This document shows positions 17,179-30,139 of a DNA stretch of 64,000 bases, in pieces (position 1 is the first letter of the stretch; the number at the start of each line of letters is the position of its first letter). A model generated the notes under the pieces. The model ran no database searches, was not told where the DNA came from, and worked only from the letters and a program-made list of their open reading frames with translations. A program made the translations under genes and the position numbers. Origin of the DNA: Citrobacter amalonaticus (GTDB lineage Bacteria > Pseudomonadota > Gammaproteobacteria > Enterobacterales > Enterobacteriaceae); NCBI RefSeq assembly GCF_002918555.1, contig NZ_PQMB01000002.1, positions 38,104-102,103 of the forward strand, in the 5' to 3' direction.

Positions 17179-18213
17179 ATGGCAAAACCAATCATCACGC
17201 TGAACGGCCTAAAAATCGTTATTATGCTGGGGATGCTGGTTATCATCCTTACTGGCATCCGTTTCGCAGCCGATATTGTGGTGCCGTTTATTCTGGCGTT
17301 ATTTATCGCGGTCGTACTCAACCCTTTGGTTCAGCGACTGGTCATACTGCGCGTGCCCCGCGTGTTAGCCATCTCCTTGCTGATTATGGTTATTGTGCTG
17401 GCAATGGTGCTACTACTGGCCTACCTGGGGACCTCGTTAAATGAGCTGGCGCGCACGCTGCCGCAGTATCGCTCCTCGCTGGTCATTCCCCTGAAGAACA
17501 TTGAGCCGTGGCTACAGCGCGCGGGCATTGGCGTCTCCGTTGATGAACTGGTGAAATACATCGACCCTAACGCTGCAATGATTTTAGTCACTAACCTGCT
17601 GGCCCAACTTTCAAACGCCATGTCATCGATTTTCCTTCTGTTGCTGACGGTCGTTTTTATGCTGCTGGAGGTGCCACAGCTACCGACCAAACTGCAACAG
17701 ATAATGGTGCGCCCGACTGAAGGTATGGCTGCGATCCAACGCGCCATTGACAGCGTATCGCACTATCTGGTGCTGAAAACCGCCATTAGCCTCGTCACCG
17801 GCGTCGTGGTTTGGGGGATGCTGGTTGCGCTGGAGGTGCGGTTTGCCTTCGTCTGGGGATTGCTGGCCTTTGCGCTTAACTACATTCCGAATATTGGTTC
17901 GGTGCTGGCAGCCATCCCCCCTATCGCTCAGGTGCTGGTATTTGGCGGCTTATACGATGCGCTGGTAGTACTGGCGGGATTCCTTGTCATTAATCTGGTG
18001 TTCGGTAATATTCTCGAACCCCGCATCATGGGACGTGGGTTAGGACTTTCCACGCTGGTGGTCTTTTTATCGTTAATCTTCTGGGGATGGTTGTTAGGTC
18101 CGGTAGGAATGCTGCTCTCTGTGCCGCTGACCATCATTGTTAAGATTGCCCTTGAGCACAGTGATGGCGGTCAAAGCATCGCCATCCTGCTGGGCGATAT
18201 GAATAAAGACTGA
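17179..18213 (+). CDS. tqsA: AI-2E family transporter TqsA (YdgG)
   Basis: Inner-membrane protein of the AI-2 exporter (AI-2E/PerM) family, proposed in E. coli to export the quorum signal autoinducer-2 and to affect biofilm formation. 344 residues with seven or eight predicted spans. The conserved C-terminal stretch [15 protein letters not shown] and [12 protein letters not shown] is present. An ATG with AGGA upstream. Single gene between mdtJI (divergent) and pntAB (convergent). Confidence 0.93.
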   Translation: MAKPIITLNGLKIVIMLGMLVIILTGIRFAADIVVPFILALFIAVVLNPLVQRLVILRVPRVLAISLLIMVIVLAMVLLLAYLGTSLNELARTLPQYRSSLVIPLKNIEPWLQRAGIGVSVDELVKYIDPNAAMILVTNLLAQLSNAMSSIFLLLLTVVFMLLEVPQLPTKLQQIMVRPTEGMAAIQRAIDSVSHYLVLKTAISLVTGVVVWGMLVALEVRFAFVWGLLAFALNYIPNIGSVLAAIPPIAQVLVFGGLYDALVVLAGFLVINLVFGNILEPRIMGRGLGLSTLVVFLSLIFWGWLLGPVGMLLSVPLTIIVKIALEHSDGGQSIAILLGDMNKD

Positions 18214-18301
18214 GAGACCGTGCCGCGTGGCACACATCCGGGAAATAAGGGCGGGTTAATCAATCACGCTTATCAAACCGGAAAAACCCTGCAATAAGTG
18301 C

Positions 18302-18339
18302 AAAAAAAAACGGCCTCCGCAGAGGCCGTTGGCTTTTTG
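18302..18339. terminator. Bidirectional terminator between tqsA and pntB
   Basis: Stem AACGGCCTC / GAGGCCGTT with a CGCA loop. It has a T run downstream on the minus strand (for pntAB), and GGCTTTTTG on the plus side (for tqsA). Confidence 0.85.
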
Positions 18340-18348
18340 TATCAAACG

Positions 18349-19740
<1,392 letters not shown>

Positions 19741-19747
19741 TTACCCC

Positions 19748-21802
<2,055 letters not shown>

Positions 21803-22747
21803 ATGAAGCTTAAGAACACTCTCCTGGCGTCCGCACTTCTTTCTGCGACTGCTTTTTCCGTAAACGCAGCGACAGAATTGACGCCGGAGCAAGCGGCAGC
21901 ACTGAAACCTTATGACCGCGTGACGGTCACCGGACGTTTTAATGCTATTGGCGATGCGGTTAAAGCCGTCTCTCGCCGTGCAGATAAAGACGGTGCCGCC
22001 TCATTTTATGTTGTTGATACATCCGATTTTGGCAACAGTGGTAACTGGCGTGTTGTTGCTGACTTGTATAAAGCCGATGCCGAAAAAGCGGAAGCCACGA
22101 AAAATCGCGTCATCAATGGCGTCGTTGAATTACCGAAGGATCAGGCTGTTTTGATTGAACCGTTTGACACCGTGACGGTACAGGGTTTCTTCCGCAGCCA
22201 ACCGGAAGTGAACGACGCCATCACCAAAGCGGCGAAAGAGAAAGGGGCTTATTCCTTCTATATCGTGCGCCAGGTCGATGCCAACCAGGGCGGCAACCAG
22301 CGTATTACTGCATTTATCTACAAAGAAGATGCGAAAAAACGCGTTGTGCAGAGCCCGGATGCCATTCCGGCCGATTCTGATGCGGGTCGTGCGGCGCTGG
22401 CAGCCGGCGGAGAAACCGCTAAGAAAGTTGAAATCCCGGGCGTTGCCACCACGGCTTCACCAAGTGCAGACGTCGGTCGCTTCTTCGAAACGCAGTCAAC
22501 CAAAGGCGGGCGTTACACCGTCACGCTGCCTGACGGCACTAAGGTTGAAGAAGTAAACAAAGCCACTGCGGCGATGATGGTGCCATTTGACAGCATCAAA
22601 TTCACCGGCAACTACAGCAACATGACTGAGATTTCCTATCAGGTTGCAAAACGTGCTGCGAAGAAAGGCGCTAAGTACTACCACATTACCCGCCAGTGGC
22701 AGGAACGTGGTAACAACCTTACCGTCAGCGCAGACCTGTATAAATAA
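21803..22747 (+). CDS. ydgH: Periplasmic protein YdgH, three DUF1471 (YdgH/BhsA/McbA-like) domains
   Basis: Exported protein with signal peptide MKLKNTLLASALLSATAFSV cut after NAA (residue 22). Three DUF1471-type repeats follow, each with a PxDxVxVxGxF-like start: PYDRVTVTGRF, PFDTVTVQGFF and PFDSIKFTGNY. The family is linked to stress and biofilm responses; the exact function of YdgH is unknown. 314 residues, the E. coli length. AAGGATT precedes the ATG, and a terminator follows. Confidence 0.92.
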   Translation: MKLKNTLLASALLSATAFSVNAATELTPEQAAALKPYDRVTVTGRFNAIGDAVKAVSRRADKDGAASFYVVDTSDFGNSGNWRVVADLYKADAEKAEATKNRVINGVVELPKDQAVLIEPFDTVTVQGFFRSQPEVNDAITKAAKEKGAYSFYIVRQVDANQGGNQRITAFIYKEDAKKRVVQSPDAIPADSDAGRAALAAGGETAKKVEIPGVATTASPSADVGRFFETQSTKGGRYTVTLPDGTKVEEVNKATAAMMVPFDSIKFTGNYSNMTEISYQVAKRAAKKGAKYYHITRQWQERGNNLTVSADLYK

Positions 22748-22766
22748 GCAACACGTATAGCAAAAT

Positions 22767-22787
22767 AAGGCGGCTATATGCCGCCTT
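22767..22787 (+). terminator. Terminator of ydgH
   Basis: 8-bp stem AAGGCGGC / GCCGCCTT with a 5-base loop, 20 bases after the stop. Confidence 0.75.
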
Positions 22788-22934
22788 TAGTATTTTTGGT
22801 CACAAATCTTTCCGCGATCGTTGCAAGCAGCCTCTTCTCTCCGTAAAATCCCGCGCCTTGAGTCGCTTTCACCATTTTTATGCGTTTTGTCATAATAATT
22901 ATTCTCCAACCTTCGTTTTTGTCACTGGATTAGC

Positions 22935-24317
22935 ATGGAAAAGAAACTGGGATTGAGCGCACTTACCGCGCTGGTTTTAAGCTCAATGCTTGGCGCAGGT
23001 GTATTCAGTCTGCCGCAGAACATGGCCGCCGTTGCAAGTCCGGCAGCCTTACTGATTGGCTGGACCATAACCGGTGCAGGCATACTGTTACTGGCTTTCG
23101 CTATGCTGATCCTGACGCGCATTCGCCCGGAGCTGGATGGTGGGATTTTTACCTATGCCCGCGAGGGTTTTGGCGAGCTCATCGGCTTTTGCTCCGCCTG
23201 GGGCTACTGGCTGTGCGCGGTGATTGCCAACGTCTCTTACCTGGTTATCGTCTTTTCAGCCCTGAGTTTCTTTACTGACACGCCTGAACTGCGCCTGTTT
23301 GGCGACGGAAATACGTGGCAGTCGATCGTTGGCGCATCGGTTCTGCTGTGGGTCGTGCATTTTCTGGTTCTGCGTGGGGTGCAGACCGCGGCCAGCATTA
23401 ACCTTGTGGCGACGCTGGCAAAACTGCTGCCGCTCGGCCTGTTTATCGTGCTGGCCATGATGGCGTTTAAACTCGATATCTTTAGCCTGGATTTCACCGG
23501 TATCGAGCTGGGCGTCCCCGTCTGGGAACAGGTCAAAAACACCATGCTGATTACGCTGTGGGTATTTATCGGCGTGGAGGGTGCGGTAGTGGTTTCTGCC
23601 CGCGCCAAAAACAAGCATGACGTTGGACGTGCCACGCTGCTGGCAGTCATCGCGGCGCTGGGTGTGTATCTGCTGGTCACCCTGCTCTCGCTGGGCGTAC
23701 TTGCCCGTCCGGAACTGGCCGGGATCCGTAACCCCTCGATGGCCGGACTGATGGTGAAAATGATGGGCCCCTGGGGCGAAATCATCATTGCCGCAGGGCT
23801 GATTGTTTCTGTCTGTGGGGCGTATTTGAGCTGGACTATCATGGCAGCAGAGGTTCCGTTTCTCGCTTCCACGCATAAAGCATTTCCGCGCATTTTCGCC
23901 CGGCAGAACGCGCAGGGGGCGCCGTCCTCCTCTCTTTGGCTGACAAACATCTGCGTACAGGTCTGCCTGGTCCTTATCTGGCTTACCGGTTCGGATTACA
24001 ACACGCTACTGACCATTGCCTCAGAGATGATTCTGGTACCCTATTTCCTGGTTGGCGCGTTTTTGTTGAAAATCGCAACCCGCCCTCTCCACCAGGCGGT
24101 GGGTGTCGGAGCATGTATTTATGGCTTATGGTTATTGTATGCGTCTGGTCCAATGCACCTGCTGCTTTCCGTTGTACTGTATGCACCCGGGCTGCTGGTG
24201 TTCCTGTACGCACGCAAAACACATACGCATGATAATGTACTGAACCGGCGCGAAATGGTGCTGATTGGTTTGTTATTGGTTGCCGCCGTACCGGCGACCT
24301 GGATGTTGGTGGGATAA
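22935..24317 (+). CDS. ydgI: APC-family arginine/ornithine antiporter-like YdgI
   Basis: Amino acid antiporter of the basic amino acid/polyamine group of the APC superfamily, about twelve spans, 460 residues. The first-helix motif SSMLGAGVFSLPQN is typical of substrate-binding helix 1 in APC transporters. Annotated in E. coli as a putative arginine/ornithine antiporter; the substrate is not proved by sequence. The ribosome-binding site is weak. folM follows 36 bases after the stop and may share its transcript. Confidence 0.9.
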   Translation: MEKKLGLSALTALVLSSMLGAGVFSLPQNMAAVASPAALLIGWTITGAGILLLAFAMLILTRIRPELDGGIFTYAREGFGELIGFCSAWGYWLCAVIANVSYLVIVFSALSFFTDTPELRLFGDGNTWQSIVGASVLLWVVHFLVLRGVQTAASINLVATLAKLLPLGLFIVLAMMAFKLDIFSLDFTGIELGVPVWEQVKNTMLITLWVFIGVEGAVVVSARAKNKHDVGRATLLAVIAALGVYLLVTLLSLGVLARPELAGIRNPSMAGLMVKMMGPWGEIIIAAGLIVSVCGAYLSWTIMAAEVPFLASTHKAFPRIFARQNAQGAPSSSLWLTNICVQVCLVLIWLTGSDYNTLLTIASEMILVPYFLVGAFLLKIATRPLHQAVGVGACIYGLWLLYASGPMHLLLSVVLYAPGLLVFLYARKTHTHDNVLNRREMVLIGLLLVAAVPATWMLVG

Positions 24318-24353
24318 CCGTTATCCCATCGTTTGGCTCTGAAGGAGATTACG

Positions 24354-25076
24354 ATGAATAACAACCGCCCTCTGCCAATCCTCATCACCGGTGGTGGCCG
24401 TCGCATCGGCCTCGCCATTGCATGGCACTTGATTAACCAAAAGCAGCCGGTAATTGTCAGCTATCGCACGCATTACCCCGCAATTGACGGTTTGACCCGT
24501 GCGGGCGCGCTCTGCATTCAGGCTGATTTTTCATCGGACGACGGTATTCTGGCCTTCGCCGATAAGGTCAAGGAGAGCACCCACGGCCTGCGCGCGATAA
24601 TCCATAACGCCAGCGCATGGATGGCAGAAAAACCCGGAACCCCGCTCTCTGACGTTCTGGCCTGCATGATGCAAGTCCATGTGAATGCCCCTTATCTGCT
24701 TAACCATGCGCTGGAGAGTATGCTGCGTGGTCACGGACATGCGGCGAGCGATATCATCCACTTCACCGACTACGTGGTCGAAAAAGGCAGCGATAAGCAT
24801 ATTGCCTATGCCGCCAGCAAAGCCGCGCTGGACAACATGACCCGCTCGTTTGCCCGCAAGCTGGCTCCGGAGGTAAAGGTTAACGCCATCGCGCCCTCTC
24901 TCATTCTGTTTAATGAGGGTGATGACGCCGGGTACCGCCAGAAGGCGCTGAATAAATCACTCATGAAAACCGCGCCCGGCGAAAAAGAGATAATCGATCT
25001 CATCGACTATCTTCTCACCAGCTGTTTTGTGACGGGGCGCAGTTTCGCCGTAGACGGCGGTCGTCATCTGCGTTAG
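24354..25076 (+). CDS. folM: Dihydromonapterin reductase FolM
   Basis: Short-chain dehydrogenase that reduces dihydromonapterin (and weakly dihydrofolate) with NADPH to make tetrahydromonapterin. Cofactor motif TGGGRRIG near residue 14, with the second arginine typical of NADPH-using pteridine reductases. Catalytic YAASK near residues 152-156. 240 residues, as E. coli. The start at 24354 is fixed by GAAGGAG 8 bases upstream. The last four bases overlap the convergent gene ydgC. Confidence 0.93.
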   Translation: MNNNRPLPILITGGGRRIGLAIAWHLINQKQPVIVSYRTHYPAIDGLTRAGALCIQADFSSDDGILAFADKVKESTHGLRAIIHNASAWMAEKPGTPLSDVLACMMQVHVNAPYLLNHALESMLRGHGHAASDIIHFTDYVVEKGSDKHIAYAASKAALDNMTRSFARKLAPEVKVNAIAPSLILFNEGDDAGYRQKALNKSLMKTAPGEKEIIDLIDYLLTSCFVTGRSFAVDGGRHLR

Positions 25077-25408
25077 TGCAGCTTGATCCAGCAGAAAATC
25101 AGCAGCCACGCGCTCAGCCCCCAGCAGATAACCGACCCGCCGAGCGCGACAGGTAGCCGCATGAAACCGGTGAAATACCACAGCGAAACGAGATAAACAA
25201 AATAGGGAATGATCGACCACATACTGAATACGATGGTCGTGCGCAGCGCTTCGATTCCTCGCTCACTGGCCACAATATAGTGGGCAATAAGCGCGAACGT
25301 CGGGAAAAGCGGAATTAATCCTGCGATATAATAGTTCTTTGTTTTTGCCAGCAAACCAATCAATACCACGACCAGTGCACCCAGGGCCGCCTTAATCACA
25401 AGTCCCAT
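25073..25408 (-). CDS. ydgC: GlpM-family inner membrane protein YdgC
   Basis: 111-residue hydrophobic protein with four predicted membrane spans, family GlpM (linked to alginate synthesis in Pseudomonas). Function in enterics unknown. The ATG at 25408 follows a GTG at 25411; AAGG upstream fits the ATG and the length then equals E. coli YdgC. Divergent from rstA. Confidence 0.88.
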   Translation of the reverse strand: MGLVIKAALGALVVVLIGLLAKTKNYYIAGLIPLFPTFALIAHYIVASERGIEALRTTIVFSMWSIIPYFVYLVSLWYFTGFMRLPVALGGSVICWGLSAWLLIFCWIKLH

Positions 25409-25462
25409 CACTTTGCCTTAACACCTTAATAACAATAACCTGTAGCATAACGGAAGCGCCCT

Positions 25463-25480
25463 CGTTTAGAAAAGAGTAAT
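25463..25480 (+). promoter_or_regulatory. Weak PhoP-box-like sequence upstream of rstA
   Basis: CGTTTA-GAAAA-GAGTAA has one good PhoP half-site and one degenerate half. E. coli rstA is PhoP-activated. Spacing to a -10 candidate (TATGTT near 25503) is longer than usual, so this is only suggestive. Confidence 0.3.
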
Positions 25481-25534
25481 GGCAGGGAAAACGGCGGCGG
25501 TGTATGTTGACGTTTTGTATTTGTAATGAATGAT

Positions 25535-26269
25535 ATGAACACCATCGTATTTGTAGAAGACGATCCGGAAGTCGGCTCGCTGATTGCCGCTTATCTGGCA
25601 AAGCATGACATTGAGGTTATCGTGGAACCCCGCGGTGACATGGCTGAAGAGGCCATTTTGCGCGTCCGGCCGGACCTGGTATTGCTCGACATAATGCTTC
25701 CCGGTAAAGATGGCATGACCATTTGCCGTGATTTACAAGGTAAATGGCAGGGACCGATTGTGCTGCTCACGTCGCTGGATAGCGATATGAACCACATCCT
25801 GGCGCTGGAAATGGGGGCGTGTGATTACATTCTGAAAACCACCCCGCCCGCCGTGCTGCTGGCTCGCCTGCGTCTGCACCTCCGCCAGAGCGAACAATCG
25901 ACACAAACCAAAGGCATCCAGGAGAGCACCGCCACACCGCACAAAACGTTGCGCTTTGGTGCGCTGAATGTTGATCCGGTCAATCGTACCGTGATGCTCT
26001 CCGGCAAAGAAATCTCGCTTTCCACCGCAGACTTTGAACTGCTCTGGGAGCTCGCCACCCATGCCGGACAAATTATGGATCGTGATGCCCTGTTAAAAAA
26101 CCTGCGCGGCGTCAGCTATGATGGTATGGATCGCAGCGTGGATGTCGCTATTTCACGCCTGCGCAAAAAACTGCTTGATAACGCAACCGAACCTTACCGA
26201 ATCAAAACGGTGCGCAATAAAGGCTATCTGTTCGCCCCACACGCATGGGATGATGAAGATAAGATTTAA
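25535..26269 (+). CDS. rstA: Response regulator RstA (OmpR family)
   Basis: DNA-binding response regulator of the RstAB two-component system, which activates asr among others. Receiver domain with acidic pocket EDD (8-10) and phosphoacceptor D52 in LVLLDIMLPGKDG. A C-terminal OmpR-type winged helix follows (SYDGMDRSVDVAISRLRKKL). 244 residues; a few more C-terminal acidic residues than E. coli (239). The ATG at 25535 agrees with E. coli; an in-frame ATG at 25526 is possible, and neither has a strong ribosome-binding site. rstB starts 24 bases later. Confidence 0.94.
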   Translation: MNTIVFVEDDPEVGSLIAAYLAKHDIEVIVEPRGDMAEEAILRVRPDLVLLDIMLPGKDGMTICRDLQGKWQGPIVLLTSLDSDMNHILALEMGACDYILKTTPPAVLLARLRLHLRQSEQSTQTKGIQESTATPHKTLRFGALNVDPVNRTVMLSGKEISLSTADFELLWELATHAGQIMDRDALLKNLRGVSYDGMDRSVDVAISRLRKKLLDNATEPYRIKTVRNKGYLFAPHAWDDEDKI

Positions 26270-26292
26270 CTGAATCCGTTTCGGGTGAGTGA

Positions 26293-27594
26293 ATGAAAAA
26301 GCTGTTTGTGCAGTTTTATCTCCTGCTGTTTGTCTGTTTTCTGGTCATGACCCTGCTGGTTGGTCTGGTGTACAAATTTACCGCAGAGCGCGCAGGCAGG
26401 CAGTCACTCGATGATTTGATGAAAAGTTCGCTCTATCTGATGCGTAGCGAATTACGTGAAATCCCGCCTCGTGACTGGGGGAAAACGTTGAAAGAGATGG
26501 ATCTGAATCTCTCTTTTGACCTCCGCGTAGAGCCGCTGAATAAATACACGCTGGATGCGCAAACCATGCAGCGATTGCGGGAAGGCGATATCGTTGCCCT
26601 TGACGATCAGTACACTTTTATTCAACGCATTCCACGCAGTCATTACGTACTGGCTGTAGGCCCGGTTCCCTATCTCTATTTTCTCCACCAGATGCGTCTG
26701 CTGGATGTTTCGCTGATGGCATTTATCGCCATCTCCCTCGCCTTTCCGGTATTTATCTGGATGCGGCCCCACTGGCAAGAAATGCTCAGACTGGAAGCGG
26801 CTGCCCAGCGATTTGGCGAGGGCCATTTGACTGAGCGACTGCATTTTGACAACGGCTCCAGTTTTGAACGTCTCGGCATCGCATTTAATCAGATGGCGGA
26901 TAACATTAACGCGCTCATTGCCAGCAAAAAGCAGCTGATTGATGGTATTGCCCATGAGCTGCGCACGCCGCTGGTACGTCTTCGTTACCGACTGGAAATG
27001 AGTGACAACCTCACCGAACAGGAGTCGCTGGGGCTGAACCGGGACATCGGCCAACTTGAGGGACTGATTGAAGAGTTGCTGACCTACGCACGGCTCGATC
27101 GCCCGCAAAATGAGCTGCATCTTAGCGAACCGGATCTTCCGGCATGGCTGACAGCGCATATAGAAGATGTACAGAGCGTGACCCCGGAGAAAACGGTCAC
27201 CCTCCATCCGCTTACCGTGGGCAATTACGGCGCGCTGGATATGCGACTGATGGAACGCGTCCTGGATAATCTCCTCAATAACGCACTGCGTTACTGCCAT
27301 TCAACCGTGCAGGTCAGCCTGTTGCTTGACGGTAACCGTGCAACGCTGGTTGTCGATGATGATGGTCCGGGTATTGAACCCGACGCCAGGGAGAAGGTAT
27401 TTGAGCCTTTTGTGCGTCTCGATCCCAGTCGCGATCGCGCCACGGGCGGCTGTGGGCTGGGCCTTGCCATCGTCCATTCTATCGCTCAGGCGATGGGCGG
27501 CACGGTCATGTGCAGCGAGAGCGAGTCTGGCGGCGCACGCTTCAGCTTTAGCTGGCCACTCTGGCATCATATTCCGCAATTTTCCCCTGCCTGA
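26293..27594 (+). CDS. rstB: Sensor histidine kinase RstB
   Basis: Inner-membrane sensor partner of RstA. Membrane helix 1 at about residues 7-28, a periplasmic sensing domain of roughly 105 residues, and helix 2 at about 136-156. Then HAMP, the dimerisation domain with H221 in GIAHELRTPL, and an ATPase domain with N box LLNNALRY, G1 DDDGPGIEP and G2 GGCGLGLAIV. 433 residues, as in E. coli. Its signal is not certain; low pH and PhoPQ feed into the pathway. Confidence 0.95.
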   Translation: MKKLFVQFYLLLFVCFLVMTLLVGLVYKFTAERAGRQSLDDLMKSSLYLMRSELREIPPRDWGKTLKEMDLNLSFDLRVEPLNKYTLDAQTMQRLREGDIVALDDQYTFIQRIPRSHYVLAVGPVPYLYFLHQMRLLDVSLMAFIAISLAFPVFIWMRPHWQEMLRLEAAAQRFGEGHLTERLHFDNGSSFERLGIAFNQMADNINALIASKKQLIDGIAHELRTPLVRLRYRLEMSDNLTEQESLGLNRDIGQLEGLIEELLTYARLDRPQNELHLSEPDLPAWLTAHIEDVQSVTPEKTVTLHPLTVGNYGALDMRLMERVLDNLLNNALRYCHSTVQVSLLLDGNRATLVVDDDGPGIEPDAREKVFEPFVRLDPSRDRATGGCGLGLAIVHSIAQAMGGTVMCSESESGGARFSFSWPLWHHIPQFSPA

Positions 27595-27637
27595 CCGCTA
27601 TCGCACAGTAGTCAGATGCGGTGGAATGTGCTATACA

Positions 27638-27660
27638 ACGAGTATGTTGTAACTAATATG
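27638..27660 (+). other. Ter replication-arrest site in the tus upstream region
   Basis: The core AGTATGTTGTAACTAA matches the Tus-binding Ter consensus and E. coli TerB, which also lies just upstream of tus. The AGTATG end (non-permissive face in E. coli Ter sites) points left. Forks entering from low coordinates should therefore be stopped. The site ends 8 bases before the tus ATG, so bound Tus would repress its own gene. Confidence 0.9.
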
Positions 27661-27668
27661 GTGAACAT

Positions 27669-28598
27669 ATGGCGCGTTACGATCTCGTCGACCGACTCAA
27701 TGGTACTTTTCGCCAGATGGAACAGGCGCTGGCGGCTCTGACAGAAAACCTTGAGCAACAGCCCATGCTTATTGCCCGGGTCTTCTCTTTGCCGGAGGTT
27801 AGCAAAGAGGATGAGCATAGCCCACTGGACAATATCGCGGTTAAGCAACATCTGGGGGAAGATGCCAGGACGCTGGCATTACGCCACTATCGTCACCTGT
27901 TTATCCAACAGCAGTCAGAAAACCGCAGCAGCAAAGCCGCCGTTCGCCTGCCTGGCGTGCTGTGCTTCCAGGTTGATCGTGCCAGTATGGCCGCGCTGGA
28001 GAATCAGGTACAGCAGATCAATCGGCTCAAAACCACCTTCGAGCATATTGTTGCTGTCGAGTCCGGATTAGCCTCCGCTGCGCGTTTCGAATGGGTGCAT
28101 CGCCATCTGCCGGGGCTAATCACGCTTAATGCTTATCGCACGCTGACGGTGATTCACGATCCGGCAACGCTGCGTTTTGGCTGGGCAAACAAGCATTTTA
28201 TCAAAAACTTACATCGTGATGAGGTGCTCGCACAGCTTAAAAAAAGCCTGACAACCCCGCGCAGCGTGCATCCATGGACGCGGGAAGAGTGGCAGGCAAA
28301 GCTGGAGCGCGAATATCAGGACATTGCCGCCCTGCCGCAGCAGGCCCGCCTGAAAATAAAACGTCCGGTGAAAGTCCAGCCGATTGCCCGCGTCTGGTAC
28401 AAAGGGCAGCAGAAACAGGTGCAACACGCCTGCCCGACTCCGCTTATCGCGTTAATCAACAGCGATAACGGCGCAAACGTGCCAGATATTGGGGAACTGC
28501 TTAACTACAACGCCGAAAATGTCCAGCACCGTTATAAGCCTCAGGCGCAGCCATTGAGGCTAATTATTCCCCGGCTGCACCTGTATGTTGCGGATTAG
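27669..28598 (+). CDS. tus: DNA replication terminus site-binding protein Tus
   Basis: Monomeric protein that binds Ter sites and blocks DnaB helicase from one side, trapping forks in the terminus region. 309 residues, the same as E. coli, with the conserved start [11 protein letters not shown] and the DNA-contact region around [20 protein letters not shown]. No good ribosome-binding site; GGTGA is close to the ATG. The stop overlaps the convergent fumC stop by 4 bases. Autoregulated through the Ter site above, by analogy. Confidence 0.95.
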   Translation: MARYDLVDRLNGTFRQMEQALAALTENLEQQPMLIARVFSLPEVSKEDEHSPLDNIAVKQHLGEDARTLALRHYRHLFIQQQSENRSSKAAVRLPGVLCFQVDRASMAALENQVQQINRLKTTFEHIVAVESGLASAARFEWVHRHLPGLITLNAYRTLTVIHDPATLRFGWANKHFIKNLHRDEVLAQLKKSLTTPRSVHPWTREEWQAKLEREYQDIAALPQQARLKIKRPVKVQPIARVWYKGQQKQVQHACPTPLIALINSDNGANVPDIGELLNYNAENVQHRYKPQAQPLRLIIPRLHLYVAD

Positions 28599-29998
28599 CG
28601 TCCTGACTTCATGCTGCCGACCATCTGTTCCGGACGCACCCAGCTGTCGAATTCAGCGTCTGTCAGATAGCCAAGCGCCAGGGCAGAAGCTTTCAGCGTC
28701 AGCCCCTCTTTGTGCGCTTTTTTGGCGATTTCTGCCGCTTTATCGTAGCCAATGTGCGTGTTGAGTGCGGTCACCAGCATCAGCGATTCATTGAGCAATT
28801 GGTTGATCCGCTCGCGGTTCGGCTCAATGCCCGACGCACAGTGCTCATTAAAACTCTCCATGCCATCGGCCAGCAGACGAACAGATTGCAGAAAATTGTG
28901 GATCACCATCGGACGATAGACGTTCAGTTCGAAATTACCCGACGCCCCGCCCATATTAATCGCCACGTCATTCCCCATCACCTGACAGCAGAGCATGGTC
29001 ACGGCTTCACACTGGGTCGGGTTGACTTTTCCGGGCATAATCGAGCTGCCAGGCTCATTTTCCGGGATCGCAATCTCGCCAATCCCGCAGCGCGGCCCCG
29101 AGGCCAGCCAGCGAACGTCGTTGGCAATCTTCATTAGCGATGCCGCCAGCCCTTTCAGCGCACCATGCGCGTGTACCAGCGCATCACAGGTCGCCAGCGC
29201 TTCAAACTTGTTCGGCGCGGTCACAAATGGCGCACGGGTGATTGCCGCCAGCTCATCCGCTACCCGGCGGGCATATTCAGGATGGGTATTCAGCCCGGTT
29301 CCTACAGCAGTCCCTCCCAGAGCCAGTTCCGCCACATGCTGCAGGCTGTTTTCAATGTGTCTGAGGTTGTGCCCGAGCATCGCCACCCAGCCGGAAATCT
29401 CCTGCCCGAGCGTAAGCGGGGTGGCATCCTGCAGGTGCGTACGACCAATTTTGACGATATCCGCAAACGCGTGGGATTTCTCACTGAGCGTTTGGGTTAA
29501 CACTTTCAGCTGAGGGATAAGCTGGATACGCAGTGCCTGCAACGCGGCAACGTGCATCGCTGTCGGGAAAACGTCATTGGAGCTTTGACTTTTATTTACG
29601 TCATCATTGGGATGCACTTTGCGATCCATGCCGCGGACGCCGCCGAGCAGTTCACTTGCACGATTTGCCAGCACTTCGTTCATATTCATATTGCTTTGGG
29701 TGCCCGACCCTGTCTGCCAGATAGCCAACGGGAATTCATCGGGATGTTGATCTGCCAGCACTTCATCTGCGGCCCGCATAATGGCAGAGGCTTTCTCCTC
29801 CGTCAGCAGTCCCAGATCCGCGTTTACCTTTGCTGCTGCACGCTTGGTCAGCGCCAGCGCATGGATCAGTGAAACGGGCATTTTCTCCGTAGAGATACGA
29901 AAATGCTCCAGCGAGCGCTGAGTTTGCGCGCCCCATAGCTTGTCAGCCGGGACATCAATTGCGCCCATCGAATCTTTCTCACGGCGTACCGTTTCCAT
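28595..29998 (-). CDS. fumC: Class II fumarate hydratase FumC
   Basis: Iron-free, oxygen-stable fumarase that interconverts fumarate and malate in the citric acid cycle; it takes over under oxidative stress or iron shortage. Signature [11 protein letters not shown] is present, with the upstream GSGTQSNMN and TAMHVAA active-site stretches. 467 residues, as E. coli. The start at [10 protein letters not shown] (29998) is set by AAGGAG upstream; an in-frame extension of 17 codons is rejected. Lies downstream of fumA in the same direction but behind a terminator, so it likely has its own promoter. Confidence 0.96.
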   Translation of the reverse strand: METVRREKDSMGAIDVPADKLWGAQTQRSLEHFRISTEKMPVSLIHALALTKRAAAKVNADLGLLTEEKASAIMRAADEVLADQHPDEFPLAIWQTGSGTQSNMNMNEVLANRASELLGGVRGMDRKVHPNDDVNKSQSSNDVFPTAMHVAALQALRIQLIPQLKVLTQTLSEKSHAFADIVKIGRTHLQDATPLTLGQEISGWVAMLGHNLRHIENSLQHVAELALGGTAVGTGLNTHPEYARRVADELAAITRAPFVTAPNKFEALATCDALVHAHGALKGLAASLMKIANDVRWLASGPRCGIGEIAIPENEPGSSIMPGKVNPTQCEAVTMLCCQVMGNDVAINMGGASGNFELNVYRPMVIHNFLQSVRLLADGMESFNEHCASGIEPNRERINQLLNESLMLVTALNTHIGYDKAAEIAKKAHKEGLTLKASALALGYLTDAEFDSWVRPEQMVGSMKSGR

Positions 29999-30109
29999 TA
30001 CCTGCTCCTTATTCAACTTTTTGATTAGGTTATGTTTCGACATTGCCACCTGCCTGCGGTCTTATGAGTATCAACGATGGCAGGACAACCATTTGGTTGT
30101 TTGTGCGGT

Positions 30110-30133
30110 AAAAAAAACCGCCCCGAAGGGCGG
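30110..30133 (-). terminator. Terminator of fumA
   Basis: On the minus strand CCGCCC-TTCG-GGGCGG followed by at least seven T, directly after the fumA stop. The TTCG loop makes it very stable. Confidence 0.9.
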
Positions 30134-30139
30134 CTGACG

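Noticed and set aside
18302..18339. Small RNA gene candidate at the pntB-tqsA hairpin
   Set aside because: The hairpin is fully explained as a bidirectional terminator between convergent genes; no promoter was seen.
26452..27300. Open frame of 282 codons opposite rstB
   Set aside because: Shadow of rstB, which shows all histidine kinase motifs in order; no start signals.
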